The notes below the pieces were generated by a model, which was given only the letters and a program-made list of their open reading frames with translations, searched no databases and was not told where the DNA came from. This document shows positions 7,004 through 16,220 of a DNA stretch of 18,589 nt, in pieces (position 1 is the stretch's first letter; every line of letters starts with the position of its first letter). The DNA is from Isohypsibius dastychi (taxonomy: Eukaryota; Tardigrada; Eutardigrada; Parachela; Isohypsibiidae), in assembly GCA_034696485.1 (NCBI GenBank), contig JAQIWT010000528.1, forward strand, positions 1 to 18,589. The letters run 5' to 3'. A program made the position numbers and the translations under genes.

Positions 7004-8137
7004 TTATTGTTTAGGCCACAATTTTGCTCGTAATGTTTCAGTGAAAGGCATCTCCCCGGTTTTCATTAGCTCACATACAGCTCCAGACAGATTCTCTGAG
7101 CTAACATTGCAAGCATATGATTTGAGGTGCTCGGAAATTGAAAGTTGTCGCTTTCGATCGTTAGCAAAATAACTTCTGCAGTATTTGCTTATATCAGATC
7201 GCACTCGTTTGAGCATCTTGACTTCCTCTCTCATTTTTAGGACCCCAAACTTGCTCCACTTTTCGATGAAGCGGCGGTAAAAATGCGTATATAGTAGAAA
7301 ATCGGCTTGATTCCATTGCATCAAGAGATCAGTGTGCAAACGATCGAGTCTTCTTCTACGGTCTTTTGTTCTCACATGTTGACGTTGCAGAACCGTGAGA
7401 TCCAAATAATTCCAGTTAAGCTGATATTTCAGAAGAACCAATGATTCGTCGAAATGATCGGCCATCATCACCAACTGGAATCTCTTTTCAATTTCCCTGA
7501 TTTTTGCGTTTATAGAAGCTCGCCTTGCAAAGTTGATCTCATCAAGCCCAAATTCGAAGGCTATTGGATTTCGAAGCAGCGGCACTGAATCGTTCGTGTA
7601 ATATTTGACTGGCCTCTCCAAAAACTCATTAAGTGACACTCCGAGCCGCTCATCAAATCTGAAGAAATGGAACAGGGATTCAAACTGCCGTGCGGGATGC
7701 CTGATCATTGAGACAAATATAGTGCTATTTGGCATAATTCCACCGATGGCTTCATTGAAACGGGTGTGATGACAGAAAATGTTGTAGCTCGACCCGAGCG
7801 CCGACGGAAGAGAAAGAGAAAGGTTTTTATGGAACTTTGCAGGATATCCAAGAAGATTGTGCTTTGGTGGCAACACAAAGGTCAAATTCCTCAGATAACC
7901 GAATCTCATTATAAGGTTCTGGATCGTCGAGCTCGCGCATTTATGCACTTTGAGGAAAACAACGTTCTCGGAACTTTTGTGCGCGCAGTACTCCTCATCC
8001 TCCGGAATGTTTGCTAAACGAGAAGCGATCCGCAAGCAACAAGGAAATATAAATAACATCACCAGGATTATTCCGCGATTCTTTGTATCTGTGGTCTTTA
8101 GCAGGCAAAGATACAGGCGGGAGAAAAGTGTTACCAT
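7004..8137 (-). CDS. Galactose-3-O-sulfotransferase family protein (Gal3ST-like)
   Basis: Golgi enzyme family that moves sulfate from PAPS to the 3-OH of galactose on glycolipids or glycoproteins. The 377-aa single-exon frame has a short basic N-terminus, one hydrophobic anchor (about 22-38, GIILVMLFIF) giving type II topology, and a lumenal catalytic domain. The 5'-phosphosulfate loop is at 61-78 (FLKVHKCASSTIQNL), and HHTRFN is at 123-128. The 3'-phosphate loop with Arg146 and Ser154 is in SMIRHPARQFESLF (143-156). The family block MMADHFDESLVLL is at 224-236, followed by LLYTHFYRRF at 281-290. Vertebrate members run to about 420-490 aa, so this one is slightly short but complete through the conserved C-terminal Cys-rich end. 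The ATG at 8137 is preceded by an in-frame TGA. The acceptor sugar cannot be read from sequence. Absence of introns could mean a retrocopy or simple intron loss. Confidence 0.85.
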   Translation of the reverse strand: MVTLFSRLYLCLLKTTDTKNRGIILVMLFIFPCCLRIASRLANIPEDEEYCAHKSSENVVFLKVHKCASSTIQNLIMRFGYLRNLTFVLPPKHNLLGYPAKFHKNLSLSLPSALGSSYNIFCHHTRFNEAIGGIMPNSTIFVSMIRHPARQFESLFHFFRFDERLGVSLNEFLERPVKYYTNDSVPLLRNPIAFEFGLDEINFARRASINAKIREIEKRFQLVMMADHFDESLVLLKYQLNWNYLDLTVLQRQHVRTKDRRRRLDRLHTDLLMQWNQADFLLYTHFYRRFIEKWSKFGVLKMREEVKMLKRVRSDISKYCRSYFANDRKRQLSISEHLKSYACNVSSENLSGAVCELMKTGEMPFTETLRAKLWPKQ

Positions 8138-8178
8138 TTCAAAATCTGGTCATTTAGAAATTGATTCTTTCTTGCCAT
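8131..8178 (-). promoter_or_regulatory. Upstream ORF overlapping the sulfotransferase start
   Basis: A 15-codon frame begins at ATG 8178, 41 bases before the main ATG, in a different frame. It ends at TAA 8133-8131, just past the main start codon. If the transcript begins upstream of 8178, this would lower initiation at the main ATG. The transcript start is unknown. Confidence 0.3.
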
Positions 8179-11100
8179 AATATCTCATCACAAAAAAACT
8201 GGTGTCGGCTTCAAGACCAACGTCTGCATGGTGAGATCATCTAACTGCCTTGAGAGAAAATTCTGTCCTGCTTTAGGCTTCATCAGTTGTGACGGTTCTC
8301 TGGGGACTGGTGTGTGTCAGAAACTGTTGATGGAGGGAGATTGGTAAACTGGTTTGGTTCCAGCCCGAATCACAGATCTCCAGCGCTCCAGGATGAGTTC
8401 GATAATCGAATTCCAGCTTCAAGGCGCAGGAAATAAGATCGACTCACGTTGCTCGCTCCGTTGTCGACAATGATTCGGATTTCGTATCGGAAAACATTAT
8501 GTTTTTTTTGCGTGCTGTACAGAAATGCACATGTCTGCGGCGAGCAGCCATGACCTCGGCGGTGATGGAATTTTTCGGCGTTTGAAGGAAGCTTGGAAGA
8601 GTTCATCAGTCATTTGATTACCAAATGATTAACCTATTGGTCGCTCCGTCGGTATTTAAAGGTGCTCCGACCTTGAGAATAGTTCAACGATCCCATAACG
8701 GGAATCACATCATAGGATCTCCCCATCGATTTCTTCGACTGGTGTCTAATCGGAAGGTCTGGCGCGTCTTCCAACAGCAGAATAATTCCAACAGCAATGC
8801 TACTTTCAAAAAAACTAACCCGTTCTTTCTGTTCTCGACCCGCCCACAGAAGCGGAATAGCAACCCCCAAATTTCTGTTTCTTCGGACGAAGACACTGCC
8901 GGTTGAAGTGCAATGGGGGGGGGGGGGGGTGTTCATGGTCATGGTGACAGGACAGCTCGCATGCTCAAAACTTCAGTTGGAACTTCAATCGCCGGTATAT
9001 TAAACAGCGATTTCATACTTGCAGAGGTCCACCGCTGATGTATGCAGAAACCGGTTCTGACTCCCGATGGGAATTTGAGGCTTGAGCACACATTCCGCCG
9101 TTCAAGCACCAGCTTGACCTTTGGAAATCGCTAAGTACCTATCCACAGGAGGACGGAAACGACGAAGTATTCCGGATTCAACCAAACAGCACATTTGTAT
9201 TGCACATTTAAGAGCAAACAGGAATGTCAATACAAAATAACCTACTAAGTGGACCTCTGTGTACCACCTATGTATGTGTACCACCAAAGTGGGAACCACG
9301 TTTTCTCCTAGAACTTTCGCTGCCATCAAGAAGGGAAGTACTGCGCAGCGAAAAAGGCGCGATCATCAAAGTTACTGTTTCCGAAAGTTTCCCTGTAAAT
9401 TTCCCAGCCGAACTCTTGATTTTCTGCAAGTATGTGCTGGTTCACAGTGTAAAAGAGTCAGTTCACCTCGTTTTTATACAAAATTACTCTGGAAACTGCA
9501 TTTTTACGGAGAGTATCCCTTAATTCAATGAAATCAGTATATTCGAATTTGCCGAAATCGATATCGAGCATAAGGTATTTTGAGAAAGTGCGTTTCCGTT
9601 CCTGGGTTGTAAACTGTGCGAGAGCTGATTGGCTTCTAGGACCTTAGAGAAAGCTGAACGCCAGAGCTTCCGTAGAACTGGGAACGTCATTGTGGACCTG
9701 TCTGGAGAAGGTGTCCGTATGGTAACTTTGGTAAGTGACTCGGTGATGATTTGAATGGTGTATTTAGGAAGGAAAAGGTTCGTGTTAATTCTGAAATGTG
9801 TTGGCACAAATTCTTCAAGCCCACGCGGTTCGGCACGTCTCACTGTTCCACTTCAGACTTGAAAGAATAATTAAAAGAACAATAAGAACGAGCTTTGGGA
9901 AAACCCGGAAGGTTGATTGCAATACTTGATGTTCCACATCATGTTGTTCGTCCACCCGCCACCAGGGATAAAAAAAATCACAAAAAAAGACACATTTCTT
10001 GGGGAGATCACTTCTGGTCGGGTGCGACTCCTGATGGAATATGAATCCCGGCGAAAATCCCACGTCGTCTATCTTGTTGCATTGTACGTGATGCTGGATG
10101 ATGGTAGCCGTGGACTTAGAAATCACAAACCTCCGCTATCAGGTGGGGCAGATTTTGTAACGATAAAATGACGTTACCCATAGACTTAACATGTGTCGAG
10201 CCTCAAACTTCATGTTAAGTTCGGATTCCGAGGGAGTCCAAACGAAACTTTCTGCAGAAATAAAGATGGCTAAAAGAACCTTCCGTTGTTGTTGTTCCGT
10301 TTCCTTCGACGATAAGTTCCGCAGGCAACTTCCGTCTTCAGCCTACTGGTAGAACTGGCGAGGGTGATGTAAGATAAGCAGGCTTCTCCTGATCAGCTCA
10401 AAGGATTCCAGGAATCGGGAGTTAGGGATCAGGTGTTTCGGAGATCGGCAGTCAGGGATGTGAACCGAAGTTCAGTGATCGTACTGCTAGGGAAATCTGA
10501 GGGTGGAACAGTCTACTCCACTGTCCAGAAAGGGGAACTCGATATCATCCGATTACAGAAAAGCATAAAGATGTAAGCTCTCAACTTTTAATAATCAATT
10601 TGATGAAGGGGAAATTCTAATCTCAACTGAGAATGCGCGAGCGGGGCGCATCTCCAAAATAGGCGTGGCTAAGCGCCAAAACTTAAACAAAGATTATCAT
10701 CGAATCACAATCTGCGGAAAGAGGCCAAGGGCCAATCAAGAAATGAATAAAGAGGAGATATCTATCCAAATCTACGTCCGTAACTCCATCCATTTCCGCC
10801 ATGATAAATCCTGTTTAAAATGTAAATAATAAATAATAAATATAAATAATTGTTAAAACAACCCAAAGTTGGTATATTGGAAATCCGGATATAACATTCA
10901 TTCCTTTTTTTAATGTCAGACCATTCCTCAACTCCAAACTCTTGCACGTAACGCAACGTGTCGTACATACTTGATGCTGCGTGAACTTAGCAAAGAATTC
11001 ATCATGAGTAGACTTGGGCTCTCAAATCTTCAACTACAGTATTAGGGCTACCCAGGGGGCTTCGTTGGAGGTCAAGTTAGAGCAAATAACGAGCTGATAT

Positions 11101-11241
11101 TGAACTGGTTATGGAAATTGTGAAATTGTTCGGAAGTGCTATTTTAAGAAAAATGTTTCAATTCTGACCTGGAAATTGAGCCAAATCGGCACTAAACATC
11201 ACGCAATAGACTTCGGCATGTCGGAAAAATTGCGGTTACTG
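8179..11241. other. Long gene-poor interval
   Basis: There is no confident gene. Open frames of 60-107 codons on both strands carry no recognisable domain. The interval includes a G15 run at 8915-8929, a perfect ten-base inverted pair ACTTAACATG/CATGTTAAGT at 10184-10220, a near-repeat of about 30 bases around 10414-10465 (GGAGTTAGGGAT then GGCAGTCAGGGAT), and an AT-rich segment at 10810-10860. Two stretches look weakly coding. One is plus strand 9642-9728, ending at GTAAGT and encoding GNVIVDLSGEGVRMVTL. The other is minus strand 10968 down to about 10860, encoding TLRYVQEFGVEEWSDIKKR. Neither can be joined to a full gene. Confidence 0.4.
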
Positions 11242-11243
11242 TA

Positions 11244-11398
11244 CTGTCTCGATGTTAACGGACACTTTTTGGACCGTGGTGGTAATTTACCACTTGGGCA
11301 ACCAGCCACCGTATGGTGGTACCCTGACTAAGTAAGGTAAAATGGCCGGGGTCGAATTACCACCAGGGTTATAAAAGTGTTCGTTAGCATCGAGACAG
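11244..11398. mobile_element. 155-bp MITE, Tc1/mariner-like (TA target duplication)
   Basis: The two ends form a 44-base terminal inverted repeat (11244-11287 and 11355-11398). Both start CTGTCTCGATG, continue TAACG then ACACTTTT with single-base differences, and regain identity at TGGTGGTAATT. A TA dinucleotide borders each end (11242-11243 and 11399-11400), the target duplication of the Tc1/mariner superfamily. The centre has its own palindrome CCACC-GTAT-GGTGG (11306-11319), so the whole element can fold into one long hairpin. It has no coding capacity, so it would need a transposase supplied elsewhere. Confidence 0.85.
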
Positions 11399-11400
11399 TA

Positions 11401-11756
11401 TAGTATTTGCTCAGGTTATCAAGCCGCTAGTGAGCTGATTCAGGAGGTCGAAAACACAACATAAATCAGTGATATTAAGCTTTTTATATTTAAGAAGATG
11501 ACCGTTGAAACGTCATAAATATACACCTCTGCAAAAACCACAAAAAGCGGGAGATCTGGAATTTTATTTGTTCAAAGAAAGAGTAGGTGCTGCAGAACGG
11601 GAAAGTTTGTTGAATGAGTATCTGCATCCGTCGGATTCGCCATTCTTCTTTCCAGCTGAGATCCAATACTGCCTGATGCACTTTGTGGTCCTTGCTAAGA
11701 GCATGACAATTAATAATAACAATACTATTACTGCTACGCGTCACTTCAAACACCAG
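11401..11756. other. Spacer, one weak coding candidate
   Basis: Open on both strands. The plus-strand reading around 11550-11700 (containing FKERVGAAERESLLNEYLHP) looks protein-like but has no start, no clear splice sites and no recognised domain. I do not call a gene. Confidence 0.25.
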
Positions 11757-12010
11757 AGATCTCCTCATTCATTCCTTGCTCGATGAAGTTGATTAGAATG
11801 TATTCCAATCACACCTACTCTCCGCCACCGGATATGAGTTCTCAAGGTTGTTTAAAATAATAGCAGATGGTCAACCAAGTGGAAAAACATGGTAAATCGA
11901 ACCTTCGACCCTGAAGTACCCATGGCACCTTCGCTAATCGAATACACCACTTCGGGGACAATGTGGCTTCGAATTTGATTCCCCCTCCATTCAAATACTG
12001 CTACACGCCA
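11757..12010 (+). repeat. Diverged tandem repeat, copy A
   Basis: Copy A aligns along its length with 12022-12180 followed by 12620-12712. A 20-base identical block, CTCATTCATTCCTTGCTCGA, is at 11764-11783 and 12031-12050. Landmark spacing is conserved: CTCATTC to AAGTA is 150 against 145 bases, and AAGTA-CCC to CCCCCT is 62 bases in both copies once the insertion in copy B is removed. Function and family are unknown, and no coding frame is shared. Confidence 0.7.
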
Positions 12011-12021
12011 GCTCGAATGAC

Positions 12022-12712
12022 GGATATCTTCTCATTCATTCCTTGCTCGAGCAAACTGGTCAGAATAAATCCTGTCCACATATACACTCCAACACCGTAT
12101 AACGGTTCTTGAGATGTTAAAAAAGTGGCGAATGTCCCACCATCTGGAAATAAGTGAGTCGAACTGTTGACCGAAAAGTAAACATGTGGAAATATTCCCG
12201 GAAAACTCGGGTTTCCCAGCGAATTACTAACGTGATTCGTTTGTCCCCCTCTGTTTACCAGTGAACTCGTCTGTTCATTTATATATCAAGGAATTTGATC
12301 TCAGCAACAAAATTCCCCCTGAAAAACTGAACTGCATTCATTGAGATTTCCGGTATTTCGACAGTCGGTTTTTGTTTCGTAGTGCTCAAAGAAGAGTTAT
12401 TGTTATTCGGCAAACTAACCATATCAATAATGTACGTTTGTTTTTGGGTGAACCAAAAGTCACGTAGTTCCCAAAACCAATTTTTTGAAAAAAGTTGGTT
12501 CGTGAAACTAATTAAACTTCGCGAAAAAGTTGGTCGGTAAACCAAACTATGGGCACGGAGTTGGTTTTTAGTTCAGTTTTTAGTTTCGACTATGGTTTTA
12601 ACATGTCTACCGAAAAGTACCCACAATTACCTCACTAATGGGATAAATCGATACGGGCATAACGTGGGTTAGATTTCAGTTCCCCCTAAATTCGAAATCT
12701 AAGTGCAACATA
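12022..12712 (+). repeat. Diverged tandem repeat, copy B, split by an insertion
   Basis: This is the second copy of the repeat at 11757-12010, in direct orientation. It is interrupted after 12180 and resumes at 12620 with the segment CCCACAATTACCTC...TTCCCCCT, which matches copy A after its AAGTA. Copy A therefore shows the uninterrupted arrangement. Confidence 0.7.
12170..12619. mobile_element. 428-bp non-autonomous insertion with 11-bp target duplication
   Basis: ACCGAAAAGTA occurs at 12170-12180 and again at 12609-12619, flanking 428 bases absent from copy A of the surrounding repeat. The inserted segment starts AACATGTGGAAA and ends TTTTAACATGTCT, so its termini are weakly inverted around ACATGT. 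It is rich in foldback structure, for example AACCAATTTTTT opposite AAAAAAGTTGGTT near 12476-12501, and has no credible coding frame. Target duplications of 9-11 bp are characteristic of Mutator-like elements, so a non-autonomous MULE is the best guess. The weak terminal repeats leave the superfamily open. Confidence 0.65.
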
Positions 12713-13296
12713 AACGAGTGAACGCGATATTTCAAGAAATCGTGAAGTTTATCCAGTACCATTCCACATCCTCTCATACTTCTACAGTTTTTTCAGAAAT
12801 TTTCTGGAGAACCAAGCCCACCTCCCGTACGTTCACCATGAGAGGCAGGACTTTGTTTTCCAGAGAATTTCTGGAAGAACAGTAAATCATAGTGCATATT
12901 GAATATATATATATATGTTTTAATAACACTATGAGTAAATCAACACCATGACCGATCTTTTCTCGTTCGGCTTGTACTGAAGCCTTCCAGATATGCAGTA
13001 TGCAGACTACTGTATATGCACTGAGTTATGTAAGAAAGTTGGACATTCAGATAAAATTTTTTTGTGTGGAGGTGTGGCCTAGTCACTTGGTATGACAGAC
13101 GTTTGACCGGCTGCTTTGCCATACTGCTGGATGATTTAAAGATAGTGAGATTGATCTTTTCTCAGACAGGAACAACGATCATGCTGAGCAGTCTCACCCG
13201 AAAAATGTAATCGCAAGTTATGTTCCGATATCACGAAACCATCTTGCCGGCATTATAAGAACAAAAAGTGGTGAGTAACCAATGTGTTATTCGCCA
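12713..13296. other. Spacer before the fucosyltransferase gene
   Basis: It contains (TA)7 near 12902-12915 and, at 13071-13090, GGTGTGGCCTAGTCACTTGG, which resembles a pol III A box of tRNA-derived SINEs. No B box was found nearby. No canonical AATAAA for the fucosyltransferase gene was found just past 13297 on the minus strand. Confidence 0.35.
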
Positions 13297-14599
13297 TCAT
13301 AGCGCGTACCACTTCAGGTCTAAACTAGTCACTTGTTTGTGGTATTTGTTGCCTTTCAAGAGATCCAGCAATCTACAAATATTCGATGAGTGAGTACAGA
13401 ATAAATGATCTGACATGGACATCAGGCTTAGCGATAGATAGAATTCTGCTGAAAACTCATCCATGAATTTTCTTTGGTATTCTTCGTAAATCCTTGAGCC
13501 TTTCTCCAGGGCAGCTGATGCAAAAGGTATGAGGTCAGGTTTCAGTAATTCCGAAATCTCATTAGTTGTCTTGACGTGATACTTCAAACTTGACATTGAT
13601 TTGAACTCGTCTATAGCCACAGGGTCATCCGACATCAACAAGACATTTGATGGACAATCTCCACCGAGATGGATGCATACTTGTTCGATTTTTTCGAAAT
13701 ATTTAGCTGTCTCGATGAGGTCACCTTGCCCAGAAGTGATCTTGTCTCCACGTCGAATGTGGACGGCGAAGAATCTACCGTATGTGTCAGCCGCTGCCAA
13801 CCAAGCTTTCGCTATAACAGCTTTAAATCTTTTGTTTGGCATCCAAACAGCTCTTGCTATCGTGGATTTTCTCTCAAACACTGCCCTTACGCCGTCACGT
13901 TCTACAATGGCTCTCACAGTCTGACGGACCCTGTTCCATTCATGCCCACGTGCATATCGAAAAACGGCCGTTTGGTTTGCAGTCAGCGTGATGCTCTCAG
14001 CAGATTCATCGAAGATCACGCTGAACTTCGATATTTTGCTTAGTCCCGCATTTCGGTAATCGTCGTTTTTTTCCAACCTTTCGAATAAATGGCAGTTTGT
14101 GCCAGCATAAATGTCCTCAAAGAATATGTCAAGTGGGGAGTAAATCCATTTTCCAAGGAGCAAGCGAAATGTTCTGTTGATACCAGGCTCAGTCGCAAGG
14201 ACGTAGGCATTAAGTGCATTGTTCAAAACTGATGCGAATCCTTTTCCGTTTTCGAGAACTGCCCCGAAGATTCCGTCAGCCGAATATCCATCATTGCATC
14301 GCCTCGAATAAAGATCAAGCTTCGCTAGTATCTGAAAATATCACACGGTCAGCCATTCGATTGCAACATGTTTCTCTAAGACTCACCTTTGTACGATTGA
14401 AAAACGTTTCCACTGCACTGTTTGCATCCTGGACCCCATTTAAACACTGGAACACACGATATTCATCAACAGTGACTTGGTTTCTCACTTAGTGACGTAC
14501 CAAAAAAGCAAGCGTTTCCGGACGGAAAACTGCCAAGTAACACGAAACAACAAGGATTATACAAACCAGCGTGAATCTGCCATCCCTGACTCGAGACAT
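13297..14599 (-). CDS. GT23-family fucosyltransferase, FUT8-like, three exons
   Basis: Golgi glycosyltransferase related to alpha-1,6-fucosyltransferase, which adds core fucose from GDP-fucose to N-glycans. I reconstruct three exons. Exon 1 is 14599-14501 (ATG, 33 codons, with a type II anchor at about 9-25, FTLVCIILVVSCYLAVF). Exon 2 is 14446-14387 (20 codons). Exon 3 is 14331-13297 (344 codons plus TGA). Both junctions are phase 0, with GTACGT..TTCCAG and GTGAGT..TTTTCAG ends. The product is 397 aa. The GT23 domain starts near residue 65 (CNDGYSADG). The donor-sugar motif HIRRGDK (244-250) corresponds to HVRRTDK of FUT8, MSDDP (286-290) to ATDDP, and SDHLFCTHSSNICR (360-373) to the family's C-terminal block. 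It lacks the FUT8 N-terminal coiled coil and C-terminal SH3 domain (FUT8 is about 575 aa), so it may be a divergent paralogue with another acceptor. Confidence 0.82.
14332..14386 (-). other. Intron 2 of the fucosyltransferase gene (55 bp)
   Basis: Donor AAAG|GTGAGT and acceptor TATTTTCAG|ATAC are both strong consensus matches. Removing it keeps the frame (FFNRTK then ILAKLDLY). Confidence 0.85.
14447..14500 (-). other. Intron 1 of the fucosyltransferase gene (54 bp)
   Basis: Donor TTTTTG|GTACGT and acceptor TGTGTTCCAG|TGTT. The length is a multiple of three, but the intron carries an in-frame TAA, so retention would truncate the protein after the membrane anchor. Splicing joins TLAFL to CLNGV. 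Confidence 0.7.
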
Positions 14600-15375
14600 T
14601 CACAAATTTCCGTTCCTCGGTGACAAAAAGGGAGAATAAACTGAGTCCAGATAAAAAGCGGGAAATTCTCAATTTACATGTGGATTTGCTGCTCACAAGG
14701 CGACGTCGAAAATGTGTTCATGAATCTGAACAGTCACGAGACGGAAAACGGTGGAAGGTAGTTTGATTAGAAAACGTCTTTTCATCAGAAATAAGGTGAT
14801 AATGTCATTTCCAAAGCCAAACCTTAGAGAATGCTGAGAGCATGAAGTTTTTTTCATCGATTCAGTCAGAGCATTAGACGTTCACTCACTGATTGTGTGC
14901 CACGATGCATGATATAATGACAGTCCAGTTTACACTCGTGATTTGGTGACGCACCTGGCGACAAGTCGCTGACATGACAACGGTTTATCATGTTGCTTCT
15001 CTAGCTCTCTCTCGCTCTTGCTGAATTCAACGGGTGACGGACATCGCAAGTTGACTGAGAAAACCGCATACCGCCCGACAATGGGGGACGAGCGTAAATA
15101 AGTACTCTGCAGTTAACAGCAAGATCGCAAAATCTACGACTTTCCAAGTTGATCAATTTAATTTAATTTAATCAGGACGTTACTGTCACTCAGTTTTTAT
15201 TCTTCAACGGAATCGTTCCCGCCTGTACCAGAAATCCTGGCCTGCGTTCATGCGTGTTCTTCTCAACGCTATCCAGAGAAACAACATCTGCTCAGCCCTA
15301 ACTTTAATAAAGACACTCTGGAAGCAGCAAAAAACGCACAGATGTTTTCCCCCTTCTCCGAAGATGGAAAACCTT

Positions 15376-15399
15376 AAGGACAAGAGGCAATGAGTTTTG
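15376..15399 (+). repeat. 24-bp perfect inverted repeat, left arm
   Basis: The 24 bases, starting AAGGACAAGAGG, are the exact reverse complement of 16197-16220. No similarity extends beyond the arms in inverted orientation. Confidence 0.85.
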
Positions 15400-16196
15400 A
15401 GCAGTGAACTTTTTTGGTTATACTGAATTAATCGGATAGAGGAGGTGATTTAGCACACAATTGTATGTCTCGCAGAGGCGCAGGAATTTTGTGGAATTTT
15501 TGAATTGAGTTACCCACAAGGACTCAGATCTTGTGCTGGGCAGCACGCTGCATTGAGCGCCTCTAGTGGCGAAATGTCTTCTTCTTGACCGCAGTCTGCA
15601 AGTTGTCATTTGCATGAAAGATGATAAGATCCTATGTGTTTCTAAAAGAATGCTCGAAAGCGAAAGAAAGGCAGAAGGCCGGCAGAGGGCCGTCTTAGGG
15701 AATTTAGACGCCGCTTTCACTTCTTCACTTTCTCTCTCCAGCTTCGCTGAAGTCAGATTGCGGACGCGAAATTAAACTATTGAATATTTTGCAATTCAAG
15801 TTTTTTTGGTTGCATTCGATAGCCCATGCTGAACTACATATTTTCGGAGAATATCGAATAGATCCGTTGCTCGATTTGTAAGTTATATCGGTTTGAAAAT
15901 TTCAAATTCAAATTTTAGAAAAACTTCTGAACGTGTCAAAATTTCCAGCTTCGGGAATCAAGTATAAACTCTCATTTAGTGAATAAGCTTGAAAAATCTT
16001 CGATCAAACAAAATTAAAGAGTTTAGTTTGGCGGTCAAAGTTTTATCGGTTTTACGCCCGCCAAAGGTCAAGTGTGCTCCGCGCGCAAAAAAACGGATGC
16101 ATATTCAAATAAAATGAACCTTTGACTGTTTGTTAATTTTAATGTGGTACGGAAAACATTGTCACCGCGCGCACCTAGTCGTTTCCCCCAACACGA

Positions 16197-16220
16197 CAAA
16201 ACTCATTGCCTCTTGTCCTT
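16197..16220 (-). repeat. 24-bp perfect inverted repeat, right arm
   Basis: Exact reverse complement of 15376-15399, about 800 bases away. Both arms are followed on the plus strand by TTGAGCAG or its overlap, which is a direct, not inverted, match. Confidence 0.85.

Noticed and set aside
6895-7063. About 56 open codons in the +1 frame running past the sulfotransferase stop (ending with YMNLPFMNDVQSYGYTYHLN)
   Set aside because: The family's expected C-terminal end is reached in the main frame. This extension has no start, no splice signal and two poly(A) signals inside it. A run of this length can occur by chance.
8370-8606. Minus-strand ATG frame of 78 codons with an internal GTGAGT
   Set aside because: No recognised domain, and no way to join it in frame to the sulfotransferase gene.
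9224-9523. Plus-strand ATG frame of 99 codons
   Set aside because: Two frames are open at once here and no domain, composition bias or splice context supports coding.
14466-14696. Minus-strand 76-codon frame overlapping the fucosyltransferase first exon
   Set aside because: It is a shadow. The ATG at 14599 in another frame gives a clear membrane anchor and splices in frame to the catalytic exons.
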